This document shows, one piece after another, positions 8,479 to 15,622 of a stretch of DNA of 25,847 nt; position 1 is the stretch's first letter, and each line of letters opens with the position of its first letter. This DNA comes from a virus. A program made the translations under genes and the position numbers. The notes under the pieces were generated by a model. The model was not told the DNA's origin. It was given only the letters and a program-made list of their open reading frames with translations, and ran no database searches. The stretch covers positions 1-25,847 of IMG/VR virus record IMGVR_UViG_3300021373_003645; one strand, written 5' to 3'.

Positions 8479-8733
8479 ATGAATAAGTTATCACAAGAAG
8501 AGTTACAAGACATTAAATTAAACCAACAAAGGTCTAATGAAATTATTTTTGCCTTAGGCGAAATAGCATTACAAAAAGAAGGTTTGATAGAACAATATAA
8601 AAATGTTATATCAGAACAAAATGAATTGGGTAAATCCCTTACAGAAAAATATGGAGATGGGAAAATTGATTTAAATACTGGAGAATTGCTCCCTATTGAA
8701 GAAGAAAAATCAGATACTCCTATTACCCCTTAG
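8479..8733 (+). CDS. Small coiled-coil protein of unknown function
   Basis: An 84-residue protein, not recognised. Residues 1-60 are predicted helical and amphipathic with many Gln, Glu and Lys, consistent with a coiled coil. The C-terminal ~25 residues contain GDGKIDLNTGELLP and an acidic, proline-ended tail. It has its own candidate late promoter and precedes the tail sheath gene, so a minor structural or assembly role is likely but unproven. Confidence 0.8.
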   Translation: MNKLSQEELQDIKLNQQRSNEIIFALGEIALQKEGLIEQYKNVISEQNELGKSLTEKYGDGKIDLNTGELLPIEEEKSDTPITP

Positions 8734-8752
8734 TTTTTTGAAGATTTTTTTA

Positions 8753-8762
8753 ATATTTATAA
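8753..8762 (+). promoter_or_regulatory. Candidate late-promoter motif before the tail sheath gene
   Basis: An exact ATATTTATAA with 26 bases of A-rich leader before the gp18 ATG. This is the longest motif-to-start distance among the copies directly in front of structural genes. Confidence 0.55.
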
Positions 8763-8788
8763 ATAAATACAATAAATAAACATATAAA

Positions 8789-11056
8789 ATGGCAGAAACA
8801 TTAATTTCACCTGGTGTATTAGTTCGAGAAAACGATCAATCTTTTATCCAAGGTCAACCCGTAGAAGCAGGAGCTGCTATCGTAGGACCTGCTGCTAGAG
8901 GCCCGGTAGGTATTCCTACTTTAGTAACCTCATTTAGTGAATATCTAGCAACTTTTGGTGGAACCGTAACTAGCGGGTCTTCAGAATATACTTATTTAAC
9001 ATCTATTTCAGCAAATAATTATTTTTCTCAAGGAGGAAAATCTTTGATAGTAACTAGAGTAGTATCTGGGTCTTTTGAATCAGCTACTTCTGATAAATTA
9101 TACAATGCTGCTGAAAGTGGAGTACTAGATACAGGAGCTTCTTTAACAATTGCTGCCCCTTCACCCATAAGTGGAACATTAGGTAGTTATTCTGTAACTG
9201 CAACTGGTTCTTTAAGTGGAACAGGAGCTACATTAGATATTGTAGTTAGTACAGCTAGTGGAAAATTAGATAGTAATCTTAACTTTACTCAATCAATCTC
9301 CTCATCTACAAGTGATGCTGTAAATAATAGTTATCCTGCCGCTATTTTTAGTACAGATGGTAGTGGTACAGGAGCGGTATTTACTGTTACAATTGATGGT
9401 AATGTCCCAACAGCTATTACAGCGACAGCTACAGGTAGTGGATATGTAGATGGAGAAAAATTAACATTCTCAACTGCTACTATTGGTGGTAGTTCAGATA
9501 TTGTAGTTCAACTAACTAGTTCAGCTGGTGATATAGTTTCAGATGTTGAATCTGCAACAATTACTGGAGGTGGAAGTGATTATGCAATAAGTGAAGTATT
9601 AACTGTAAACAAAGCTCAAATTGGTAACACTAATGTAGATTTAACTTTTAGTGCTTTAGGAGCTTCAGATGTAATTAATGGTATTCCTTTCCAATTAGAA
9701 ACTTTATCTGAAGGAGAAATAATGAACAATTCAGGTTCAGAAGTAGGAAATGGTGCTTTAGTTAGTGGATCTGCGGATAACATAAGATGGGAAATTGCAA
9801 CCCAAAATACTAGTTCAGGAACATTTAGTTTATTAGTACGTAGAGGAAATGATACTAATAGAAGCAAATCAATTTTAGAAACTTGGAATAATTTATCATT
9901 AGATCCAAAATCAGGAAACTACATTGAAAAAGTAATTGGTAATACAAGCTACACAATTGTAGAAGATGGAGCTGATTCATATGTACGTTCTCAAGGTGAA
10001 TATAATAATAAGAGTAAATATGTAAGAGTTTCTGCAGTAAACTATAAAACCCCAGATTATTTTGATAATAATGGGTCGGCAAAATCAGAATTTACAGCAA
10101 GTTTACCAGTAGTTTCATCTGGATCCTTTAACGGTGCTTCAGGACAATTATTTGGAGCAGGAGCTAAATTTTACGGTGATATTAATAGTAATGTTCAAGG
10201 TTTATCTCAATCTGATTATACTGCTTCTATTAATTTATTAGGTAATAAAGATGATTATAAATTTAATTTATTAACAGCCCCAGGATTAAATAATTCTGAT
10301 CATGGTACAGCTACTTCATTATTAGTAACAACTGCTGAAGCTCGCCAAGATTGTATTGCTGTTATAGATTTAGATGGATATGGAACAAATATTGCTAATA
10401 TAATTGGTGGAGCTAGTGGATTTGATAGTTCATATGCTGCTACATACTGGCCATGGTTACAAACTGTTGACCCAAATACTTCACAAACAGTATGGGTACC
10501 AGCCTCAGCTATGATTCCTGGTGTATATGCTTTTACAGATGCTTCAAGTGATGCATGGTTTGCACCTGCAGGTTTAACAAGAGGTGCTCTTGGAAATGTA
10601 ACTAAAGCAGAAAGAAAATTAACTACTTCAAATAGAGATTCATTATACGAAGCTAACGTTAACCCAATTGCTACATTCCCAGGAAGCGGAGTTGTAGTAT
10701 TTGGACAAAAAACACTACAAAAACGAGCTAGCGCATTAGATCGTGTAAATGTACGTAGATTATTAATTGCTTTAAAAAGCTTTATATCTCAGGTATCTGA
10801 TAATTTAGTATTTGAACAAAATACAATTGCTACAAGAAATATATTCTTAGCACAAGTTAACCCATACTTAGAATCAGTACAACAAAGACAGGGATTATAT
10901 GCATTTAAAGTAGTAATGGATGATACTAATAACACTCCAGATGTAATTGATAGAAATCAATTAGTAGGTCAAATTTATATTCAACCAACTAGAACAGCAG
11001 AATTTATTATGCTAGATTTCAATGTATTACCAACAGGAGCAGTATTTCCTGAATAA
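8789..11056 (+). CDS. gp18: Tail sheath protein, gp18-like
   Basis: A 755-residue contractile sheath subunit. The N-terminal block SPGVLVRENDQSFIQGQPVE, AAIVGPAARGPVGIPTLVTS and FSEYLATFGG is the classical sheath start. The C-terminal domain has NPIATFPGSGVVVFGQKTL, RVNVRRLLIALKSFI, FEQNTIATRNIFLAQVNPYL and a final IQPTRTAEFIMLDFNVLPTG, which carries the strands that lock neighbouring subunits. It is about 100 residues longer than T4 gp18 (659). The extra length lies around residues 125-300 in a Gly/Ser/Thr-rich insertion with two repeats (ATATGSGYVDGEKLTF and ATITGGGSDYAISEVLTV), probably a surface-exposed domain. The protein stores the energy for contraction and is placed just before the tube gene. 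Confidence 0.97.
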   Translation: MAETLISPGVLVRENDQSFIQGQPVEAGAAIVGPAARGPVGIPTLVTSFSEYLATFGGTVTSGSSEYTYLTSISANNYFSQGGKSLIVTRVVSGSFESATSDKLYNAAESGVLDTGASLTIAAPSPISGTLGSYSVTATGSLSGTGATLDIVVSTASGKLDSNLNFTQSISSSTSDAVNNSYPAAIFSTDGSGTGAVFTVTIDGNVPTAITATATGSGYVDGEKLTFSTATIGGSSDIVVQLTSSAGDIVSDVESATITGGGSDYAISEVLTVNKAQIGNTNVDLTFSALGASDVINGIPFQLETLSEGEIMNNSGSEVGNGALVSGSADNIRWEIATQNTSSGTFSLLVRRGNDTNRSKSILETWNNLSLDPKSGNYIEKVIGNTSYTIVEDGADSYVRSQGEYNNKSKYVRVSAVNYKTPDYFDNNGSAKSEFTASLPVVSSGSFNGASGQLFGAGAKFYGDINSNVQGLSQSDYTASINLLGNKDDYKFNLLTAPGLNNSDHGTATSLLVTTAEARQDCIAVIDLDGYGTNIANIIGGASGFDSSYAATYWPWLQTVDPNTSQTVWVPASAMIPGVYAFTDASSDAWFAPAGLTRGALGNVTKAERKLTTSNRDSLYEANVNPIATFPGSGVVVFGQKTLQKRASALDRVNVRRLLIALKSFISQVSDNLVFEQNTIATRNIFLAQVNPYLESVQQRQGLYAFKVVMDDTNNTPDVIDRNQLVGQIYIQPTRTAEFIMLDFNVLPTGAVFPE

Positions 11057-11071
11057 AAACTAAAAATTAGA

Positions 11072-11081
11072 ATATTTATAA
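11072..11081 (+). promoter_or_regulatory. Candidate late-promoter motif before the tail tube gene
   Basis: An exact ATATTTATAA followed by TAAAATAAAAACATAAA and ATG (17 bases between). It would give extra transcription of the abundant tube protein downstream of gp18. Confidence 0.6.
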
Positions 11082-11098
11082 TAAAATAAAAACATAAA

Positions 11099-11587
11099 AT
11101 GGCAGTATTAGATCCTAACGAAATATTTTACACGGCATTTGAGCCAAAACAAAAGAATAGATTTATTCTTTACGTTGATGGATTCCCATCTTACATCATG
11201 AAAGGTGTAGGAGCCGTATCTGTAAGCCAAGGTTCAGTACCTTTAAATCATATTAACGTACAACGTTATGTTAAAGGGAAAACAACTTGGGGTACAATTG
11301 AATTTACATTATTCGATCCTATTACTCCTTCTGGTGCTCAAGCAGTAATGGAATGGGTACGTTTACACCACGAATCAGTAACTGGTCGTGATGGTTATAG
11401 TGATTTCTATAAGAAAGACTTAACTGTAAATGTATTAGGACCTGTAGGTGATATCGTATCAGAATGGATAATCAAAGGAGCAATGATTACAGAAGCTTCA
11501 TTTGGAGATTTCAATTGGGATACTGAGAATGCTGCTCAAGAACTTACAATGACAGTTCAACCAGATTACTGTGTATTGAATTTCTAA
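11099..11587 (+). CDS. gp19: Tail tube protein, gp19-like
   Basis: A 162-residue protein, the same size as T4 gp19 (163). FEPKQKNRFILYVDGFPSYI, VQRYVKGKTTWGTIEFTLFD and FGDFNWDTENAAQELTMTVQ are the hallmark strands of the tube fold; the final PDYCVLNF is typical of the family. Hexamers stack to form the inner tube through which DNA passes and which is driven into the cell when the sheath contracts. Codon use is relatively enriched in C-ending and CGT codons, as in the capsid gene, fitting high expression. A strong terminator follows the stop. Confidence 0.96.
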   Translation: MAVLDPNEIFYTAFEPKQKNRFILYVDGFPSYIMKGVGAVSVSQGSVPLNHINVQRYVKGKTTWGTIEFTLFDPITPSGAQAVMEWVRLHHESVTGRDGYSDFYKKDLTVNVLGPVGDIVSEWIIKGAMITEASFGDFNWDTENAAQELTMTVQPDYCVLNF

Positions 11588-11619
11588 AAATTTACCCAAC
11601 CCTCATACCTCAAAAAATT

Positions 11620-11645
11620 GCTTGGCTTCGGTCAAGCTTTTTTTT
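11620..11645 (+). terminator. Rho-independent terminator after the tail tube gene
   Basis: The stem GCTTGGC / GTCAAGC (one G-T pair) closes on a TTCG tetraloop (11627-11630) and is followed by eight T residues. An A-run at 11612-11617 could pair with the T tract. It marks the end of the gp18-gp19 transcription unit. Confidence 0.93.
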
Positions 11646-11701
11646 ATATTGAACGTCAATACTAAAAGGAATAGTTCTTTGACATTTAAAAATAATAAGA
11701 T

Positions 11702-11971
11702 ATGGAAAATTTAGAATTTGTTTTAGGTGTCCTATCCACAGTAGGTATATTCTTAGTAGGGTATGCTTCGATAGGAGTGTTTAAGGTGAAAACCAAAGTT
11801 AGAGATGTTAACCAATCTGTAGATAATGCTTATTTAGCTATAGATGAAATCGGTAAAGATTTTAATAATGAAATTAAAGATTTACGATTAGATTACCAAA
11901 ATCAAATTGATGATATTTATAGACAAATTGATTCAAGATTTGATAAGTTTGAAAATAGAATAAATAAATAA
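11702..11971 (+). CDS. Small membrane-anchored coiled-coil protein
   Basis: An 89-residue protein with one hydrophobic segment at about residues 6-26 (VLGVLSTVGIFLVGYASIGV). It is followed by a charged helical region with hydrophobic heptads (residues 35-88) typical of a coiled coil. No family recognised. It follows the tail tube terminator and so needs its own promoter, but no copy of the ATATTTATAA motif precedes it. The topology (short N-terminus, one span, long coil) is spanin-like or holin-accessory-like only in a general way; the function is unknown. Confidence 0.75.
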   Translation: MENLEFVLGVLSTVGIFLVGYASIGVFKVKTKVRDVNQSVDNAYLAIDEIGKDFNNEIKDLRLDYQNQIDDIYRQIDSRFDKFENRINK

Positions 11972-12047
11972 TTAATAACCCGTTTTAAGAACTTTCCTTT
12001 TTAGTATTTATTAATGATAAAAATGTTTTAATTAAAATAAAGATTAT

Positions 12048-12773
12048 ATGAGTGAATTTAAATTCCCAACTGAAGAAATTGAATTACCATCTAAAGGATT
12101 AATCTATCCTGAAGATAATCCCTTATCTAGTGGTAAAGTAGAAATTAAGTATATGACTGCTAAAGAAGAGGATATTTTAACTAACCAAGCCTATATTCAA
12201 AAAGGTATTGTATTAGATAAATTACTAGAATCAGTAATAATATCTAAAATTAATATTGATGATTTAATTGTAGGTGATAAAAATGCACTTTTAATTGCTA
12301 CTCGTATTTTAGGGTATGGAGGTAATTACGAAGTTACTATAAAAGATAATAATGAAGTTATTGATCTTACACAATTAGAAAATAAACCATTTGATGAAAC
12401 TTCCTTTACAAAAGGAGTAAATGAGTTTTCTTTTACATTACCTAGTAGTAGTACTGTTGTTACATATAAACTTTTAACAGGTAAAGATGAGAAAGCAATA
12501 GAAAGAGAATTAGCTGGTCTAAAAAAGATTAATAAAAATGCATCACCTGAACTTTCAACAAGATTAAAACATATTATCACTTCAGTTGATGGTGATACAG
12601 AAAAAAAATCAATAAGAGAATTTATTGATGGTTATTTATTAGCTCGAGATTCTAGAGCATTAAGAGAGCATGTTAGAGATACACAACCAGATGTAGATCT
12701 TAATGTAATTCTAGATTCAGGAGAGGAGGTAAGGGTGCCCATTGGGCTTAACTTTTTTTGGCCTGACGCCTGA
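12048..12773 (+). CDS. gp26: gp26-like baseplate hub / tail assembly chaperone, upstream frame
   Basis: A 241-residue protein of the T4 baseplate gp26 type. The N-terminal LPSKGLIYPEDNPLSSGKVE, MTAKEEDILTNQAYIQKGIV and LDKLLESVI is the family signature. The rest is charged and helical (LTGKDEKAIERELAGLKKIN). Its position directly before the tape measure gene, together with an overlapping downstream frame that has no good start codon, fits the G/GT tail-assembly chaperone arrangement, in which the two products bind the tape measure while the tube polymerises. The frame ends in FFWPDA at TGA 12771-12773, just past a seven-T run. The upstream intergenic region has a weak motif variant, GTATTTATTA (12004-12013). 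Confidence 0.82.
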   Translation: MSEFKFPTEEIELPSKGLIYPEDNPLSSGKVEIKYMTAKEEDILTNQAYIQKGIVLDKLLESVIISKINIDDLIVGDKNALLIATRILGYGGNYEVTIKDNNEVIDLTQLENKPFDETSFTKGVNEFSFTLPSSSTVVTYKLLTGKDEKAIERELAGLKKINKNASPELSTRLKHIITSVDGDTEKKSIREFIDGYLLARDSRALREHVRDTQPDVDLNVILDSGEEVRVPIGLNFFWPDA

Positions 12774-13053
12774 TTTAGCTCCTCAAATTAGAGTAAACGT
12801 ATTTAAACAAATTCATGAAATTTTATTTCATGGTAAGGGTGGATACGATTACAATACTATATATAATATGCCTTTATGGTTGCGTAAATTTACATTTAAC
12901 GAAATAAGAATGTTTTATGAAAAGGAAGAAGCAGCATATAAAAACCAACAAGAACCAGGTAAAACCTCACTAATAGATGCAGATGGCAAAGTAAATGTCC
13001 AGCAATTTAAAAACGCATCTAAAGATTATAAAGGGAAGAGCAGCTACAAATAG
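12742..13053 (+). CDS. Frameshifted extension of the gp26-like gene (GT-type chaperone domain)
   Basis: About 100 codons in the +1 frame relative to the gp26-like gene. An in-frame TAA at 12730-12732 bounds it upstream. There is no ATG before the conserved region; TTG at 12742 is the only candidate start near the 5' end. Translation therefore probably enters by frameshifting at the T run (12753-12759), giving a fusion of about 334-335 residues. The product contains APQIRVNVFKQIHEILFHGK and YNMPLWLRKFTFNEIRMFYE, the latter typical of proteins following gp26 in tail clusters. The charged C-terminus ends KGKSSYK. The stop codon lies inside a terminator-like hairpin. The alternative is a separately started 103-residue protein using TTG. 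Confidence 0.78.
   Translation: MGLTFFGLTPDLAPQIRVNVFKQIHEILFHGKGGYDYNTIYNMPLWLRKFTFNEIRMFYEKEEAAYKNQQEPGKTSLIDADGKVNVQQFKNASKDYKGKSSYK
12750..12760 (+). promoter_or_regulatory. Putative programmed ribosomal frameshift site (AAC TTT TTT TGG)
   Basis: The upstream frame reads AAC TTT TTT TGG CCT GAC GCC TGA. The downstream frame continues GGC CTG ACG from 12760. Moving between them needs +1 or -2 on the T7 run. The overlap where both frames are open is only 12733-12770, and the T run sits in its middle. Slippage of RNA polymerase on the homopolymer is an alternative. Confidence 0.68.
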
Positions 13054-13063
13054 TTGCTCTTTT
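13036..13063 (+). terminator. Hairpin terminator overlapping the chaperone stop codon
   Basis: Arms AAGAGCA (13036-13042) and TGCTCTT (13055-13061), extended inward by a G-T pair and CTA/TAG, give an 11-bp stem with a CAAA loop, followed by TT and C. The TAG stop of the frameshifted gene is in the stem. The T tract is short, so termination may be partial. Confidence 0.6.
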
Positions 13064-13065
13064 CA

Positions 13066-13075
13066 ATATTTATAA
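13066..13075 (+). promoter_or_regulatory. Candidate late-promoter motif before the tape measure gene
   Basis: An exact ATATTTATAA, then CAAAATATCTTT and ATG (12 bases between). It follows directly after the hairpin terminator. Confidence 0.6.
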
Positions 13076-13087
13076 CAAAATATCTTT

Positions 13088-15418
13088 ATGTCATCCGAAC
13101 AGGAATTAAATAGAGCGGAAGAAATCCTTAAAAAACAGGAAGCAATAAACGAAGCAAAAAGAAAGCAAAGAGAAATTGATGCTGATATTCTTGGTTTTTC
13201 TTCTGGTTTAGTTGATTCTATTAAAGAAATCCAAGGTATTTCTACAAAAAGATCTACATTTGATTCAAGTATTCTTAAAATTAATAAGGATATTAATAAA
13301 GAAATTTTAGGACAAAAATCAGGATTATCTGATATTTCTACTGTTCAAAAACAAATTGCTAAAAATGATAGTTTAATTGAAAAGTCTAGAAAGACCCAAC
13401 AAGCAATCACAAATTCTCTATCAGCAGAAGATTTAAAAAGGGTTAATAGAATTAATATTATTTCTAAGGGACTTAAAACTGGAAAAGATGAACAAGATGC
13501 TATTCTAGAAGCAGCAGCAAAAACAGGAGAATTAGATAAAAGTGCTTTAAATAAAGCCCAAAGAAAAATGGCTTTTGCTGAAAATCTTTTAAATAAAGAA
13601 CAAGATCTTTTATCCCCTATGGCTCAACAAGCAGTTTTTTCAAAACAAAATGCTGATGAATTAGAACGCCAAAATAAACTTCGAGAAAAAGAAATCCAAA
13701 ATCTTGAAAAAGTACAAAATTCTTTAGGGTTAAGTGGTGTACTAGCAAAAGGATTAAGTAAAATCCCTGGTATAGGAGATTCAGCATCTAAGGCATTTAA
13801 AAGTGTTGAGGATAAGGTTAAAGCTACAGTTGAAGAAACAGGCGAAGCACCAAGTAAGTTTAAAACTATGACTATGTTTGCCGGAGAATTTGGCAAAGAA
13901 TTTAGCAAGGCAGTTAATGATCCATTAGCAATTTTATCTGCTATAGGGACTGCAATGGTTAAAAACAACCAAAAAATAACAGAACTTGGTAGAAGTATGA
14001 CAATGTCAACTGAAGAAGCTACAAAATTTGCTGGTGAATTTAGTTCTATAGCATTTTCTTCTGATGATATAAATACAACTACGGCTAATCTAGTACATAA
14101 TTTCCAGGATATGAGTGAATCTCTTGGTTTTATGGCAAAATTTTCAGGTGATACTCTAGAAACAGCTACTAAACTACAATATACCTTAGGGCTTAGTGCA
14201 GACTCAGTAGCAAATTTAGCGGGAGCAGCCGAAGTATCTGGAGACAACTTTAATGATCAATATAAAAGTGCATTAAAAATTAGCCATGAAGCTCAAAGAG
14301 AAGTAGGTGTAAGAGTTAATTTAAAGAAAGTATTAGAAGACACAGGTAAAATAACAGGACAAATACGAGCTAACTTAGGAGGTAGTATTGAAGAAATAGC
14401 AGAAGCAGTTACTAAAGCTACATTATTTGGTTCTACATTAGAAGATGTAGCTAATATGGGTAGTAAGCTTTTAGATTTTGAATCATCAATAACTTCAGAA
14501 TTAGAAGCAGAAATGTTAATTGGTAGAAATCTTAACCTCGAAAGAGCAAGAGCAGCAGCTTTAGCTGGAGACCAAGTTACATTAATGGAAGAATTGAATT
14601 CACAAATGGGTTCATTAGAAGACTTCCAGGATATGAATGTTATCCAACAACAAGCATTAGCAAGTGCTATGGGTATGACAGGAGACCAGTTATCTGATAT
14701 TTTAATGAAGCAAGAAATTCAAGGTAAAACAGCTGAAGAATTAAGAGAATTGGGCAAAGATGAATTAGCTGCTACTGTTGAAAAGCAAAGTGCTCAAGAA
14801 TCTTTCAATGCCGCCGTAGCTCAATTAAAAGGATTATTTGCTGATACAATGAAGTTTTTAAACCCTGTAATGGAGGGATTTAGTTTTATAGTTAAACAAG
14901 CCTTAGCCTTTAAGGATATAATAGTTGCTACAGCAGCAGGGTTTGCTATATATAAAGGTTCTATGATGGTTATTAATGCTCTTCAAGCTAAAAATAATGC
15001 TCTATCTTTAAAGGGGATGTTTACTGCTTTAAAAACAGCAGCTATAAAAGCTTCAATTAACCCTATAGCAGCGGGAATTGGGCTACTAGCGGCAGCCGGC
15101 GTTTATGCTTATTTTGCATCTAAAAAAGCTGATGATATGATGTCCCCTGGAGGCAATTCAGGAGGTTATGGTAGTAGAACATTATTAGGCCCCGAGGGTG
15201 CAATTGCATTAAATAATAAAGATACAGTTATAGCAGGTACAAATTTATTTAATAAAGGAGATGATGTAATATCTAAGGGAGCAGGCGATATTTCAATGTC
15301 AGACAACACAGAAACAAACAATTTGTTAAAACAATTAATATCAACAAACTCACAAGGATACCAAAAATTAGATAAAAAACCAGAATTATCTCCTGTTGGT
15401 TTATATGAAGTTCAATAA
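13088..15418 (+). CDS. Tail tape measure protein
   Basis: A 776-residue, mostly alpha-helical protein. The N-terminal ~220 residues are Lys/Glu/Gln-rich coiled coil. The middle is Ala-rich helix with MTMSTEEATKFAGEFSSIAF and similar segments. Two hydrophobic stretches lie near residues 600-625 and 657-680 (INPIAAGIGLLAAAGVYAYF), followed by a flexible Gly-rich tail containing LLGPEGAIALNNKDTVIAGT. Such hydrophobic C-terminal segments are a tape-measure feature and are thought to insert in the host membrane during ejection. At about 1.5 angstrom per residue the length predicts a tail near 115 nm. Placement right after the tail-assembly chaperones and before the baseplate genes supports the role. 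It has no clear resemblance to T4 gp29, so the call rests on architecture and context. Confidence 0.82.
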   Translation: MSSEQELNRAEEILKKQEAINEAKRKQREIDADILGFSSGLVDSIKEIQGISTKRSTFDSSILKINKDINKEILGQKSGLSDISTVQKQIAKNDSLIEKSRKTQQAITNSLSAEDLKRVNRINIISKGLKTGKDEQDAILEAAAKTGELDKSALNKAQRKMAFAENLLNKEQDLLSPMAQQAVFSKQNADELERQNKLREKEIQNLEKVQNSLGLSGVLAKGLSKIPGIGDSASKAFKSVEDKVKATVEETGEAPSKFKTMTMFAGEFGKEFSKAVNDPLAILSAIGTAMVKNNQKITELGRSMTMSTEEATKFAGEFSSIAFSSDDINTTTANLVHNFQDMSESLGFMAKFSGDTLETATKLQYTLGLSADSVANLAGAAEVSGDNFNDQYKSALKISHEAQREVGVRVNLKKVLEDTGKITGQIRANLGGSIEEIAEAVTKATLFGSTLEDVANMGSKLLDFESSITSELEAEMLIGRNLNLERARAAALAGDQVTLMEELNSQMGSLEDFQDMNVIQQQALASAMGMTGDQLSDILMKQEIQGKTAEELRELGKDELAATVEKQSAQESFNAAVAQLKGLFADTMKFLNPVMEGFSFIVKQALAFKDIIVATAAGFAIYKGSMMVINALQAKNNALSLKGMFTALKTAAIKASINPIAAGIGLLAAAGVYAYFASKKADDMMSPGGNSGGYGSRTLLGPEGAIALNNKDTVIAGTNLFNKGDDVISKGAGDISMSDNTETNNLLKQLISTNSQGYQKLDKKPELSPVGLYEVQ

Positions 15419-15422
15419 TATA

Positions 15423-15432
15423 ATATTTATAA
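15423..15432 (+). promoter_or_regulatory. Candidate late-promoter motif before the 55-residue gene
   Basis: An exact ATATTTATAA followed by TAAAATAAAAATC and an ATG at 15446 (13 bases between). Its presence before a 55-codon frame is the main support for that small gene. Confidence 0.6.
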
Positions 15433-15445
15433 TAAAATAAAAATC

Positions 15446-15613
15446 ATGGGATTATTAGACAAATTACAATCAGTAGGATCTATATTTTCAAAAGGAAATG
15501 GTCAATCACCTAAACTTGTAGAATTAGATGAAACTAAGTTAACACCAGCACAATCAAATTTTGATTTAGATGGTGTTACACCAGAAAAATATAGCGATAG
15601 ATTACCTGAATAA
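15446..15613 (+). CDS. Small protein of unknown function (55 residues)
   Basis: ATG 15446 to TAA 15611-15613 encodes 55 residues beginning MGLLDKLQSVGSIFSKGNG and ending TPEKYSDRLPE. The first 14 residues could form an amphipathic helix; the rest is polar and likely extended. It lies in the 204-base gap between the tape measure and the next tail gene. An exact ATATTTATAA motif and the typical A-rich leader stand directly before it, which is the best evidence that it is translated. No homologue recognised. A minor baseplate component or assembly factor is possible. Confidence 0.75.
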   Translation: MGLLDKLQSVGSIFSKGNGQSPKLVELDETKLTPAQSNFDLDGVTPEKYSDRLPE

Positions 15614-15622
15614 CATAATTAA

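Noticed and set aside
8734-8752. T-rich stretch after the 84-residue gene as a terminator
   Set aside because: No stable stem precedes the T runs.
11678-11700. TTTGACA shortly before the gene at 11702, suggestive of a -35 box
   Set aside because: A -10 box at normal spacing would fall at or inside the start of the gene, and none is seen. It may be chance in an AT-rich stretch.
12003-12013. GTATTTATTA as another copy of the late-promoter motif before the gp26-like gene
   Set aside because: It differs at two positions and is 34 bases from the ATG, outside the usual spacing, so it is mentioned only as a weak variant.
13624-14247. A long open frame of 207 codons on the minus strand inside the tape measure gene
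   Set aside because: It lies wholly within a well-supported plus-strand gene, its product is low in recognisable features, and no leftward genes occur in the window.
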